Source: Candidatus Methanoliparum thermophilum (GTDB taxonomy: Archaea > Halobacteriota > Methanoliparia > Methanoliparales > Methanoliparaceae). From it: 64,000 nucleotides of DNA. The stretch lies in the NCBI GenBank assembly GCA_004212075.1, contig RXIF01000002.1:62001-126000 (forward strand). Direction: 5' to 3'. Shown in pieces: positions 17,732 to 25,781 of this stretch. Positions within the stretch are counted from its first letter, which is position 1. Every line of letters starts with the position of its first letter. The notes beneath the pieces were generated by a model. The model was not told the DNA's origin, did no database searches, and saw nothing but the letters and a program-made list of their open reading frames with translations. Position numbers and translations under genes: made by a program.

Positions 17732-18407
17732 ATAATTCTTTAACTAGTTTTCTTTCAACTTGTTCTATATTTTCATTAGCATCAATCTTGATAAACCTAC
17801 CGGGTTCCTCTTCGGCAAGTTTTAGATAGTTCTTTTGGACTTCTTCTAAAAACTCTCTCTTTTCAAACAATATCAATCTTTGTTCTCGTTGTCTTATTCT
17901 CTCCATCGCTATATCTATATCTACTACCAACAAAATTGTATAATTAGGAGTTATGGAAAAAGGACTATGTATCTTTTTTAACCATTTTATCGGATCGTTA
18001 CGAATCTCTGATTCGTAGCTCACAAATCTTTGATTTGTGATGCTGAAATATTTTTTGAGAGTAACACCTTGATATGCATACCTACTATCTATATATCTAT
18101 CAACTATTACAATTTTTCCTTGCTCGAGAGATGGTCTGATTAATCTGGATATATGTTCAGAGTGGTCAGCCATGAAGAGAAAAGTCAACGATAGAGGATT
18201 AATATCAGAATTTAAAAATCTTTTTACTGTTATTCCAGTATCGTAATCTGTAGGTTCTTTCGTATAAACTATATTCTTATTTAATTTATTGCAAATCTTT
18301 GATTTGCGATTTACGAATCGAAGATTCGTAATATTTTTAACACTCTCTACCAGCGAGGTCTTTCCTGAACCGTCTATCCCTTCTATGCTTATTAATCTTC
18401 CATCCAT
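17697..18407 (-). CDS. tmk: Thymidylate kinase with two in-frame repeat insertions
   Basis: Tmk phosphorylates dTMP to dTDP. The P-loop is SIEGIDGSGKTS; VYTKEPT, the DRY of IVDRYIDSRYAYQGVTL, and the LID-like RIRQREQR are present. At 236 residues it is about 30 longer than archaeal relatives. Residues about 25-40 (NITNLRFVNRKSKIC) and 122-137 (SITNQRFVSYESEIR) are encoded by palindromic repeats at 18290-18331 and 17999-18039, in the same relative frame. They interrupt SLVESVKN/NIVYTKEPT and LKKYF/NDPIKWLKKIH. The C-terminus is also repeat-derived. The enzyme should still fold if the insertions sit in surface loops. Confidence 0.9.
   Translation of the reverse strand: MDGRLISIEGIDGSGKTSLVESVKNITNLRFVNRKSKICNKLNKNIVYTKEPTDYDTGITVKRFLNSDINPLSLTFLFMADHSEHISRLIRPSLEQGKIVIVDRYIDSRYAYQGVTLKKYFSITNQRFVSYESEIRNDPIKWLKKIHSPFSITPNYTILLVVDIDIAMERIRQREQRLILFEKREFLEEVQKNYLKLAEEEPGRFIKIDANENIEQVERKLVKELSRIFDSWTKNL
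17999..18039. repeat. Palindromic element inside tmk (second insertion)
   Basis: TACGAATC-TCT-GATTCGTA (17999-18017), GCT linker, CACAAATC-TTT-GATTTGTG (18021-18039). Both units have 8-bp stems and 3-nt loops. Read on the minus strand they encode SITNQRFVSYESEIR, which is absent from other thymidylate kinases by my knowledge of the family. Confidence 0.85.
18290..18331. repeat. Palindromic element inside tmk (first insertion)
   Basis: GCAAATC-TTT-GATTTGC (18291-18307) and TTACGAATC-GAA-GATTCGTAA (18311-18331). On the minus strand they encode ITNLRFVNRKSKICN, near-identical in pattern to the other tmk insertion, so both elements entered in the same orientation and frame. Confidence 0.85.
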
Positions 18408-18608
18408 ACAATAAACCTATCTATAATATCTTAAATTATTAAGAGATCTAATCTTTTCAATATTTTGTCTTTATATAAAGTAATCTTATGAGTATTATAT
18501 AAATCATATTTAAAATAAAATTACTTTTTAAAAGGGTTAGTTATAAAGCCGATTCTTAATTTAATTTTATAGTTTTATTTTATATCATACAATCAAAATT
18601 TTATATAG

Positions 18609-18622
18609 TTATATATATATAT
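18609..18622 (+). promoter_or_regulatory. Candidate TATA box for a small ORF
   Basis: A run of alternating TA bases lies about 50 bp upstream of the ATG at 18670. Transcription starting about 25 bp downstream would give a short leader that contains the GGTG ribosome binding site at 18659-18662. Such TA runs are common in this AT-rich spacer, so the call is tentative. Confidence 0.35.
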
Positions 18623-18669
18623 TACTAACCATAATACATTGTTAATATAATTAAAAAAGGTGCAAAAAT

Positions 18670-18771
18670 ATGGGTTTAGTTGAGAAATATTGTGAGGCGG
18701 TAACTATAGCCATAATAGACAATTGTTTCGACTTTATTCCAAAGATGATTGATGCGATCTGTCCAAAATGA
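18670..18771 (+). CDS. Candidate small protein, 33 aa, three cysteines
   Basis: A 33-codon frame beginning MGLVEKYCEAVTIAII has cysteines at residues 8, 19 and 31 and an amphipathic, hydrophobic middle (VTIAIIDNCFDFIPKMI). AAAGGTGC is placed seven bases before the ATG, and a TA-rich promoter-like stretch lies upstream. It is alone in a 400-bp spacer, convergent with the GTPase gene. It could be a small membrane-associated or metal-binding peptide, or a chance frame. Confidence 0.4.
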   Translation: MGLVEKYCEAVTIAIIDNCFDFIPKMIDAICPK

Positions 18772-18778
18772 CGACAAT

Positions 18779-18802
18779 GCTCACAAATATTTGATCTATG
18801 AT
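18779..18802. repeat. Decayed palindromic element unit
   Basis: GCTCACAAATATTTGATCTATGAT matches the GCT-CACAAATC-NNN-GATTTGTG-AT consensus at most positions but no longer forms a perfect stem. It lies between the 33-aa frame and the 3' end of the GTPase gene and shows that older copies degrade. Confidence 0.55.
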
Positions 18803-18805
18803 ATC

Positions 18806-19801
18806 TTATACCTTATTCATTATCGTCCTTTTTTTTGTGTTTTTGTTATTCTTTTTGACCAACAACAAGATCTTTTCCATGAGTTCTGAGATATTATCAC
18901 CCGTTTTTGCCGATATAGAGATATCAACGATATCTGAATCAACTCTTTTTATATCTGTCTTATTTGCTACCGTAATCATTGGCCGATCGAAATTTTGTTT
19001 AATCTCGTTCAAGAGTTTAATTTGTTCTGTCACGGTATAACCACACGTCTCTGTTAGATCCAAGATAAAGAGAATGATGCTATTGACCTGTTCGATCGCA
19101 AGAAATGCTAACCATTCCATATTATTTCTCTTTGAGTCTGGCCTGTCCAAAATTCCTGGAACGTCTACAACCTGATATCTATCCCGTCCATTATAAAAAT
19201 GACCGGCAACGATTTCCTTAGTCGTGAATGGATAACTTGCGATGGTTGGTCTTCCCGTACTTATAATATTAACGACGGTCGATTTACCTACGTTGGGATA
19301 TCCTGTAACGATAATGATAGGCTCATCTAAATTTATATCGGGTATCTTGTTTAATTTTTTTCTAGCCTCGTTTAAAAAATAGAGATCGTTACTTAGCCCG
19401 TTGATTATAGACACACTTCTTCCATAGAACTCTTTTCTTATACCCTCTCGGTTAGTCCCTCTTTTTTTAAGATCTTTTATATATCCTCTTGACAATTTTT
19501 TAATCGTTTTATTAGCCGTCGATATCCTACTTAATGATACTTTCAATCTATCTACTCCTACTGTAAGATCTATTAACCTGGTATAAAACTCAGACAGCCC
19601 GTCTAAATCTGGATAGCTCTGTACTATATATGATAACATTTTAGATATATAATTGGTAACAGCGGTTATCATATCCGATTCTATAATGAACATACGAGTA
19701 CCGCTGTTGTATTGAATATTGGCCTTTTTACTAGCCTTTTTGAATGCAAAATCTATTATCTCCGTCTCGTTTGGTATATATGGTATTTTTTGTAGGGCCA
19801 T
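18806..19801 (-). CDS. Nog1-like GTPase
   Basis: An archaeal homologue of the ribosome-biogenesis GTPase Nog1. An N-terminal helical region of about 155 residues (LQKIPYIPNETEIIDFAF, RLKVSLSRI, GYIKDLKKRG) matches the Nog1 N-domain. The G domain follows: IIVTGYPNVGKSTVVN (G1), SYPFTTKEI (G2), DVPGILDRP (G3), ANKTDI (G4). The tail ends in a lysine-rich stretch. It probably acts in large ribosomal subunit assembly. The next gene upstream is separated from it by a triple palindromic element. Confidence 0.9.
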   Translation of the reverse strand: MALQKIPYIPNETEIIDFAFKKASKKANIQYNSGTRMFIIESDMITAVTNYISKMLSYIVQSYPDLDGLSEFYTRLIDLTVGVDRLKVSLSRISTANKTIKKLSRGYIKDLKKRGTNREGIRKEFYGRSVSIINGLSNDLYFLNEARKKLNKIPDINLDEPIIIVTGYPNVGKSTVVNIISTGRPTIASYPFTTKEIVAGHFYNGRDRYQVVDVPGILDRPDSKRNNMEWLAFLAIEQVNSIILFILDLTETCGYTVTEQIKLLNEIKQNFDRPMITVANKTDIKRVDSDIVDISISAKTGDNISELMEKILLLVKKNNKNTKKRTIMNKV

Positions 19802-19824
19802 TTTTCTCCTTTTGAAAACAAATG

Positions 19825-19889
19825 TTACGAAGCCTTGCTTCGTAGCTCACAAATCTTCGATTTGTGATGCAGGAACTTTGGTTCTGCAT
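19825..19889. repeat. Palindromic element array, three different hairpins
   Basis: TACGAAGC-CTT-GCTTCGTA (19826-19844), then CACAAATC-TTC-GATTTGTG (19848-19866), then ATGCAGGAAC-TTTG-GTTCTGCAT (19867-19889). This is the fullest copy and shows the modular order: a TACGAATC-type unit, a CACAAATC-type unit, and a GCAGGAAC-type unit. The final T pairs into the stop codon region of the aconitase X gene. Confidence 0.85.
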
Positions 19890-21082
19890 TATAAGAGAGA
19901 CTCATTGATACACTCTTCAGTGGTGCCTATCTTTGTCGATATTTTATTCATTGTAGGCATATAGTTGTATGCTTTACCAGAATTGACCATTGCACAAGAA
20001 TAACCTTCCAATGGACTGACTACGGGGCAGGTATCACATATAACTCGCGCACCACTACTCTCTATCTCATCAGTTAACTCTTTATAATTATCTTTTATGC
20101 AACGAGAGGTACATATCATAAGATCTTTTTTTATTTTTTTTCTTTTATTCTTCAGTAATGAATTGATTCTTTTTAACTCGGATACAGAACAATGAGGACA
20201 ACCGATAACTATCAAGTCAGCATCTTTCTTTTTTGTTTTTTTGGTATAAACTTCGTCTATCTCTTTCTTGGTTATCTCGATCTCTTCATTGACATGTCCA
20301 GCATTCGAAGATTTTCGTATATTATTTAAAATATTTTTCTTATTATGCTTTCCGTAATAGAATAGTACAACAGATCCAGAAGATGCTAACCCTGCACCCA
20401 GTTGTTTTAATTCATCATCTAAAGGATCAGATGGTAGATAAAAGTATGGTATTTTATCTTTCACCAAACTACCAACCAAAAAACCAAGAATACCATAATC
20501 TGAGTCCTGAATCTTCTCTTTAACAGTAATCGAGATATTAGGCAATCTGTTCTCTTCCAAAAAATAACCATAATTTGGGGTTTTTCCTATAATAGCGGAT
20601 GCTAAAGCACTTATTCCACTTTCTCTATTTGTTTTAGCTTTTAATACCGAGTTAGCATAGACTATAGCCGAAGATTCTGCCCATGAAAGATTTTCTCCTG
20701 GTTTTATATATCTAAGATAGTACGGCGTACAGGTACAGACATCGGATACACCCATCTTTTTGTAGATTGATAGTATCTCCATCTGCCTCTCGGCAAATAT
20801 AGGATCGATATTCATCGATCTCCACCTCACTCTATCGAGACCAATCGGGTTTAAAGTGGTGTTAACAGCCACTTTTACATCTGTTGAGAGATCTTTTAAG
20901 AATTCCAATCCAGCATCTCCTAGGTTTTTATAAGATGCTCCTGAAACATGAGCATTCTCTATTTTTATTAATTTATCTGCTTTGTATATATCACCTATAG
21001 CCACCAAAATCTCCATCGCTTTTTTTTTGCCCCAGCCTTCTTCTCCATCTAGTATTTTTTCCTCATCTTTTGTTAGATACAT
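19889..21082 (-). CDS. Aconitase X catalytic subunit, probable phosphomevalonate dehydratase large subunit
   Basis: Archaeal aconitase X large subunits dehydrate (R)-5-phosphomevalonate in the modified mevalonate pathway. The 397-residue protein has the family pattern: LTKDEEKILDGEEGWG, VSGASYKNLGDAGLEFL, CTCTPYYLRYIKPGENLSWAESSA, IGCPHCSVSELKRI, CDTCPVVSPL. Cysteines in CTCTP and CDTCP are likely iron-sulfur ligands. The small subunit (about 130 aa) is not adjacent. Placement near GGGP synthase supports a role in isoprenoid lipid supply. Confidence 0.88.
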   Translation of the reverse strand: MYLTKDEEKILDGEEGWGKKKAMEILVAIGDIYKADKLIKIENAHVSGASYKNLGDAGLEFLKDLSTDVKVAVNTTLNPIGLDRVRWRSMNIDPIFAERQMEILSIYKKMGVSDVCTCTPYYLRYIKPGENLSWAESSAIVYANSVLKAKTNRESGISALASAIIGKTPNYGYFLEENRLPNISITVKEKIQDSDYGILGFLVGSLVKDKIPYFYLPSDPLDDELKQLGAGLASSGSVVLFYYGKHNKKNILNNIRKSSNAGHVNEEIEITKKEIDEVYTKKTKKKDADLIVIGCPHCSVSELKRINSLLKNKRKKIKKDLMICTSRCIKDNYKELTDEIESSGARVICDTCPVVSPLEGYSCAMVNSGKAYNYMPTMNKISTKIGTTEECINESLL

Positions 21083-21172
21083 AACTATAACCTATGTTTA
21101 TCAGTAAACTTAATATATTATATCGGATACTAAATGTTATATTGAATATCATGGTAACTGTGTTAAATCTTT

Positions 21173-21243
21173 GCCAGGGTGGCAGAGTGGCTATGCAATC
21201 GGCTGCAGACCGATGTACCTCGGTTCAAATCCGGGCCCTGGCT
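21173..21243 (+). tRNA. tRNA-Cys (GCA)
   Basis: The 7-bp acceptor stem GCCAGGG/CCCTGGC closes a cloverleaf with anticodon stem ATCGG/CCGAT and loop CTGCAGA, giving anticodon GCA. The T arm has GGTTCAAATCC. Position 73 is T, the Cys identity base. CCA is not encoded. The D arm is GCAG...TGC with a GGC loop. No intron is present. Confidence 0.95.
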
Positions 21244-21246
21244 TAA

Positions 21247-21909
21247 TCAAATCGTGCTTAAATAAGCATCTAGATCTTCATAAACAACGTTTCCAACGAC
21301 TATTGTTGCATATTTTCTCATCTCGTTTGCCCTCTCTTTATTATTTATCCCACCGCCGTAAAATAATTTTGCATCTTTAATAGACTCTTTAACTGTTTTT
21401 ACAACCTCTTTATTGCCGTAACTGCCACTATATTCGATGTAAATTATTGGAAACTTAAAAAATCGTTCAGCCATCATGGAATACGCGACTATATCCTTGA
21501 TATCAAGATCATATATTGCCCTTGTCAATCTGCATACGGCAGAATTTTGGTTTAAAACGATATATGCCTCGGGTATTATCTTATCCCATTGCATATCAAA
21601 ATTTTGATTTCTGATCCAATCTTTATGATAACTACATATCCATTTTGCATCTATAGAATTTAAGACGGATGGGACAAAGATATAGTCAACGTCATCAAGG
21701 ATGCAATATGGTGACGACGGCTCTTGTATCTTTGGGATATCATAATCTTTAATCATGTTATATAATCTTAACGCATTCTCTTTATTAACTCCAAGCGTAC
21801 CGGAGATCATAATAGCATCTGTTCCACTGTTTATCACGGTTTTTATAATTTTTTTAGTGTTTTTTTTGTCAGGATCGAGTTTTGTTATATGTTTCCAACT
21901 TGTCCACAT
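21247..21909 (-). CDS. Geranylgeranylglyceryl phosphate synthase
   Basis: This TIM-barrel enzyme joins geranylgeranyl diphosphate to glycerol-1-phosphate, the first committed step of archaeal ether lipids. The start MWTSWKHITKLDPDK matches group I family N-termini. TDAIMISGTLGV, PSSPYCILDDVDYIFVPSVL, YIEYSGSYG and FYGGGI are the phosphate- and substrate-binding strands. I use the ATG at 21909, just downstream of the stop of the CNNM gene. An ATG at 21939 would overlap that gene by 29 nt. Confidence 0.92.
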   Translation of the reverse strand: MWTSWKHITKLDPDKKNTKKIIKTVINSGTDAIMISGTLGVNKENALRLYNMIKDYDIPKIQEPSSPYCILDDVDYIFVPSVLNSIDAKWICSYHKDWIRNQNFDMQWDKIIPEAYIVLNQNSAVCRLTRAIYDLDIKDIVAYSMMAERFFKFPIIYIEYSGSYGNKEVVKTVKESIKDAKLFYGGGINNKERANEMRKYATIVVGNVVYEDLDAYLSTI

Positions 21910-21910
21910 T

Positions 21911-22903
21911 CTATCTATCTCGTGATAGGTCAAATTCATCCTCTATCTCTCCAACAATTTCTTCCAATATATCTTCTGTTGTTAATACACCTACTACTTC
22001 TCTTTTACTGTTGAGAACAATTGCTATCTGTGTTCCGCCTCTTAAATCTGTAAGAATCTTCGAAACTTTCCTTTTTTCGGATACAAAGTAGGGTTTTCTC
22101 ATTATATCTTTCAAGATTACATCTTCTCTTGCGTATAAAAAAGGAAGCAAATCTTTTGCATGGATGACTCCTACTATATTATTAATGTCACCCTCGTAAA
22201 GTAATATTCTCGAATGTCCCGATTTAATAATACATTTTAATACATTCTCTATCGGAGAATTTACATCTATGCTTACTATCTTCTCTTTTTTTGTCATTAC
22301 ATCCTTAGCCATAAAATCTGCAAACTTAAAGACGTTATCCATAATCTCTTTCTCTACCCCTTCTATGGCACCCTCCTCTCTTCCTATATTTATCCATTCT
22401 TTTAATTCTTCTTCAGAGATGGCAGACTCTTCTTCAAAATTACTTATCTTAAATATACCATGCGATATTAATGAAAGAAGATAAACAAATGGAGCTAAAA
22501 TTAAAGATATAACGTATAGATACCTAGACACTGCCAATGCAACTCTTTCACTATTTTTAGTCGCAAAAAATTTTGGTATCACCTCACCAAATATTAAAAG
22601 TAACAAGACAACAATTCCTGTAGCAATACCAATACCTTTGCTTCCAAATATCTTTATAGCTATAGAGGTAGCGATAGCAGATGCTGCAACATTCACCAAA
22701 TTGTTACCTATTAGTATTGTTATTATAGTATTCTCTTCAGCATCTTTAAGCTTTTTTAACGATTTAGATCCCGAAACTTTGGAATCAACTAAACTTCTGA
22801 CCCTTGCTTCACTTATAGATAAGATAGCTACCTCTGATGATGAAAAAAAACCTGATAAAAATAGCAAGATAGGAAAAAGAACGACTTCAAATGATATATT
22901 CAT
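21911..22903 (-). CDS. CNNM/CorC-type membrane protein (DUF21 plus CBS pair)
   Basis: The protein combines an N-terminal DUF21 membrane domain (about residues 1-165, four hydrophobic segments, with SGFFSSSEVAILSI and GEVIPKFFATKNSERVA) with a cytosolic CBS pair (about 190-320, DVMTKKEKIVSID and VVGVLTTEDILEEIVGEI). Members export or regulate Mg2+ or related ions, with adenosine nucleotides sensed by the CBS pair. It lacks the C-terminal CorC domain, being 330 residues long. It is transcribed immediately ahead of the GGGPS gene. Confidence 0.88.
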   Translation of the reverse strand: MNISFEVVLFPILLFLSGFFSSSEVAILSISEARVRSLVDSKVSGSKSLKKLKDAEENTIITILIGNNLVNVAASAIATSIAIKIFGSKGIGIATGIVVLLLLIFGEVIPKFFATKNSERVALAVSRYLYVISLILAPFVYLLSLISHGIFKISNFEEESAISEEELKEWINIGREEGAIEGVEKEIMDNVFKFADFMAKDVMTKKEKIVSIDVNSPIENVLKCIIKSGHSRILLYEGDINNIVGVIHAKDLLPFLYAREDVILKDIMRKPYFVSEKRKVSKILTDLRGGTQIAIVLNSKREVVGVLTTEDILEEIVGEIEDEFDLSRDR

Positions 22904-23347
22904 TCAAACAGGTATCTCCAAGATTTTTCTATTAATTTTATAAATTTTTTCTTTGATAAATTTTTTATTTTTATCTTATATAATCTTTTTTATAATACCT
23001 GCAAAACTATCAAGATAAGCACTTCAATAAATAGATGTTAAAGCCAGAGCTTTTATCTTGATATCTTTCTTCTTCCTCCGAAAAATTATTTTAGAGCCAA
23101 GAAGATCATATTATCGGGAAAGGATGCAATATAAGAGATAGAGATTGAGAAGAGTGTAGAATAATGAAAAGCTGGTAAAGAGCTCCACATCTCTTAAATA
23201 CTATCAAACGAAGATGCCGCAATTGGAATAATTTAGAAATTAGTAGATTAGATTGTATATTAATTTTGTAAATAATAAACAAAAAATTTTAATAAAACCA
23301 ATATCTATTTATAGCATTAAACTATTGTTATTAAAGAGGATAATTAA
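22904..23347. other. Spacer with a repeat and the promoter of the catabolic island
   Basis: The 444-bp spacer contains a ~62-bp repeat with inverted ends (23003-23066). A weak 34-codon minus-strand frame around 23090-23195 has no ribosome binding site. A CTATTTATAG stretch at 23305-23314 could be a TATA box for the thiolase gene, whose ATG follows AAAGAGGATAATTAA. Confidence 0.45.
23003..23066. repeat. MITE-like repeat, copy 1
   Basis: An 11-bp inverted repeat TATCAAGATAA (23008-23018) and TTATCTTGATA (23053-23063) encloses AAAGCCAGAGCTTT, itself a small hairpin. A second copy lies at 33869-33930 in the same orientation. No transposase gene is linked, so it would be a non-autonomous element. 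Confidence 0.7.
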
Positions 23348-24535
23348 ATGAGAGATGTTGCAATAATTGGGTCGGCCCAGACAAGATTTGGAAAATTAGA
23401 AAAAAGTAATACCGAACTCTTCTGTGATGCGGCGCTGGAGGCGATGGAAGAGGCAAACGTGGATCAGAAAGATATAGAAGCGGTTTTTGTGGGTACCGTC
23501 TTTCCTGATTTTGAGGAGGGGCAGGTCAACATAGGTGGCCATTTAGTCGGATCTTTACATCTAGGTAACATACCATCAACAAGGTTTGAAGGGGCGTGCT
23601 GTTCTGCCACTGTAGCGATAAGAGATGCATACATATGGGTCGCATCCGGATACTATGATATCGTCCTGGCCGGAGGAACTGAGAAGGCCCTCTCAATGGG
23701 GACACCGTTCGCAACAAGGACGTTTGCAATGGCGAACGATTGTAAATACGAAGGAAACGTTGGAATAACTTTTCCTGGTGTCTTCGCGATGGCTGCGAGG
23801 CGTTACTCAAAGATCTATGATATACCACTGGATAAGCTCAGGGAAAAGATGGCTCATGTATCGATAAAGAATCACAAGCATGGCGCGTTGAATCCTCTGG
23901 CACAGTTCTATCAGAAGATGGGAAATTTAAAGGTTGAAGACGTGATGAATGCGAGGATGGCATGTGATCCTCTAACGCTTTTGGATTGTTGTCCCTTCTC
24001 CGATGGTGGAGCCGCAACGATCATTGCATCCGCAGATATCGCGAGGAGATATACAGATGAACCGATTTACATTTTGGGTGTAGGACAGGGATCCGCTGGT
24101 CATCTAGGTTCACAAGCAGATATTACTAAACCAGCATCCCGTGTTTTTTCGGCGAGAAACGCTTTTAAACAGGCTGGATTAGGACCAAAAGATATAGACA
24201 TAGTAGAGATTCATGATTGTTTTACTTCTGCAGAGATCATAGCAAGCGAGGCTATTGGATTCTTTGATTGGGGTAAGGGGGCAGATGCGGTGGAGTCTGG
24301 TCAGACAGATATTGGGGGGAGACCCGTCATAAATCCTGACGGCGGACTCATAGGAAAAGGACATCCTATAGGAGCTACGGGTGCGTCTCAGGTCCATACG
24401 ATTGTCGAGGAAATGAAAGGGAAGGCACCAAAAGGAAACCAGGTCGATCCAGTGCCAGAGATTGGAATGACGGATACGCTTGGTGGAGGATTCAACACAC
24501 TGGCTCATCTTATACTTGGGAGATCGAGGAGGTGA
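23348..24535 (+). CDS. Thiolase (acetyl-CoA C-acyltransferase, archaeal SCPx-type)
   Basis: Thiolases cleave 3-ketoacyl-CoA with CoA or condense acetyl-CoA units. The nucleophilic Cys is in FEGACCSATVAIRDAY. The other active-site elements are VEIHDCFT and the GKGHPIGATG histidine loop, with DTLGGGFNTLAHL at the C-terminus. The 395-residue length is typical. The DUF35 partner follows by 7 bp, the usual archaeal pairing. Codons here are noticeably more G+C-rich than in neighbouring genes, suggesting strong expression or recent transfer. In context it is the thiolytic step of acyl-CoA degradation. Confidence 0.93.
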   Translation: MRDVAIIGSAQTRFGKLEKSNTELFCDAALEAMEEANVDQKDIEAVFVGTVFPDFEEGQVNIGGHLVGSLHLGNIPSTRFEGACCSATVAIRDAYIWVASGYYDIVLAGGTEKALSMGTPFATRTFAMANDCKYEGNVGITFPGVFAMAARRYSKIYDIPLDKLREKMAHVSIKNHKHGALNPLAQFYQKMGNLKVEDVMNARMACDPLTLLDCCPFSDGGAATIIASADIARRYTDEPIYILGVGQGSAGHLGSQADITKPASRVFSARNAFKQAGLGPKDIDIVEIHDCFTSAEIIASEAIGFFDWGKGADAVESGQTDIGGRPVINPDGGLIGKGHPIGATGASQVHTIVEEMKGKAPKGNQVDPVPEIGMTDTLGGGFNTLAHLILGRSRR

Positions 24536-24542
24536 ATGAAGG

Positions 24543-24965
24543 ATGAAGGAATATTATGTCTTGACGGCAAAGGATTTTTATGATGGGTTGAAAGAGGACA
24601 AGCTTCTCGGATTGAGATGCAAGGAATGTGGACAGATAACGTGCCCTCCTTTGCCTACTTGTCAGTGGTGTGGTTCCAGAGATCTGGAGAAAACTGAACT
24701 GAGCGGAAGAGGGGAGATATTGACGTTTACACTCATAGACGTACCTCCGGAAGGATTCGAGCCACATTATATCGTCTGTATGGTGAAATTGGATGAGGGA
24801 CCAACGATCATGGGGAGGCTCGATTATGATGCGGAGAAGGCCACGGTGAAGTATGAGAGATCTCAAGAACTGATCGGGAAAAAGGTGAAGGTAGGACACG
24901 TCGTTCTTCCTGCTGACAAATACTCGGCAGGTGAGAGGGTTGTACCATTGTTTAAACCGATTTAA
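24543..24965 (+). CDS. DUF35 zinc-ribbon/OB-fold partner of thiolase
   Basis: This 140-residue protein has a rubredoxin-like zinc ribbon (CKECGQITCPPLPTCQWCGS, about residues 28-47) followed by an OB-fold (GRGEILTFTLIDVPPEGF, VGHVVLPADKYSAGERVVPLF). In archaea DUF35 proteins bridge thiolase and HMG-CoA synthase or accompany SCPx thiolases, with the OB fold holding CoA. It is co-transcribed with the thiolase and shares its G+C-rich codon use. Confidence 0.9.
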   Translation: MKEYYVLTAKDFYDGLKEDKLLGLRCKECGQITCPPLPTCQWCGSRDLEKTELSGRGEILTFTLIDVPPEGFEPHYIVCMVKLDEGPTIMGRLDYDAEKATVKYERSQELIGKKVKVGHVVLPADKYSAGERVVPLFKPI

Positions 24966-24982
24966 ATTATGGAGAGGTTAAA

Positions 24983-25756
24983 ATGTCTTTACAAAAAAGA
25001 GTGGCATTGGTTACTGGTGGTTCTGGAGGACTCGGCCGGGTACATGCCTTAACATTGGCCCAAAATGGTGCTGATGTTGCTGTAACTGGTAATAGGAATA
25101 TAGATAAGGCAGAATCCGTGGCTAACGAGATAAGAGCGTTGGGTAGAAAAGCCCTGGCGATCAAGGTGGATGTATCTAACGAGGATGAAGTCAATGAAGG
25201 AGTAGAAAAGATCAAAAAAGAGTTAGGTTCGGTAGATATCTTGGTAAATAATGCTGCTTCTGGTATAGTACGGGCTACTCTGATAGAAAAGACAGCAAAA
25301 GAAGATTGGGATCAAGATTTACGTGTGAATCTTACAGGAGCTTTCAACTGCATTAAAGCAGTGATTCCAGATATGAAGAAGAATAACTGGGGTAGAATAA
25401 TCAATATCTCATCGGTTACCGGAACCATGGGTGGTAGCGGGCAGTGTAGTTATGCTACAACCAAAGCAGGACTCATCGGTCTGACCAAGACTGTTGCTCT
25501 AGAAGGAGCACGATACAATATAACTTGCAATGCCTTAGTTTTAGGAGTTTTTGGTGGAAGAGGAAGAGAAGATAGCAGTTTTTATGATGTTGCTGAGCCA
25601 TTTAGAGAGCGAATCATAAAAAGAACGGCTATGCGTAGGCCGGGAGATCCAAAAGAGCTGAGCAATGTGCTTGCCTTCTTAGCATCTGATGAGGCAAGTT
25701 ATGTTACAGGAGATGCAATCGTAGTAGGTGGTGGTATCGATCTTTTTACATTTTAG
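24983..25756 (+). CDS. Short-chain dehydrogenase/reductase (3-hydroxyacyl-CoA or 3-oxoacyl type)
   Basis: A classical SDR of 257 residues. The NAD(P)-binding loop is TGGSGGLGRVHALTL; NNAAS and the catalytic Ser-Tyr-Lys (ISSVTGTMGGSGQCSYATTK) are intact. It resembles FabG-like enzymes but sits in a catabolic cluster between thiolase and 3-hydroxyacyl-CoA dehydrogenase genes, so it may oxidise a 3-hydroxyacyl- or ring-derived hydroxyacyl-CoA of opposite stereochemistry. The exact substrate is open. Confidence 0.85.
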   Translation: MSLQKRVALVTGGSGGLGRVHALTLAQNGADVAVTGNRNIDKAESVANEIRALGRKALAIKVDVSNEDEVNEGVEKIKKELGSVDILVNNAASGIVRATLIEKTAKEDWDQDLRVNLTGAFNCIKAVIPDMKKNNWGRIINISSVTGTMGGSGQCSYATTKAGLIGLTKTVALEGARYNITCNALVLGVFGGRGREDSSFYDVAEPFRERIIKRTAMRRPGDPKELSNVLAFLASDEASYVTGDAIVVGGGIDLFTF

Positions 25757-25781
25757 AATCGAGATTTAAAGGTAAGGTATA

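Noticed and set aside
17667-18331. Could the palindromes be a CRISPR array?
   Set aside because: The units are not separated by regular unique spacers of 30-40 nt, differ in sequence, and occur singly or in pairs across 45 kb, inside genes.
23090-23195. 34-codon minus-strand frame in the spacer before the thiolase gene
   Set aside because: No ribosome binding site, no motif, and the composition looks non-coding.
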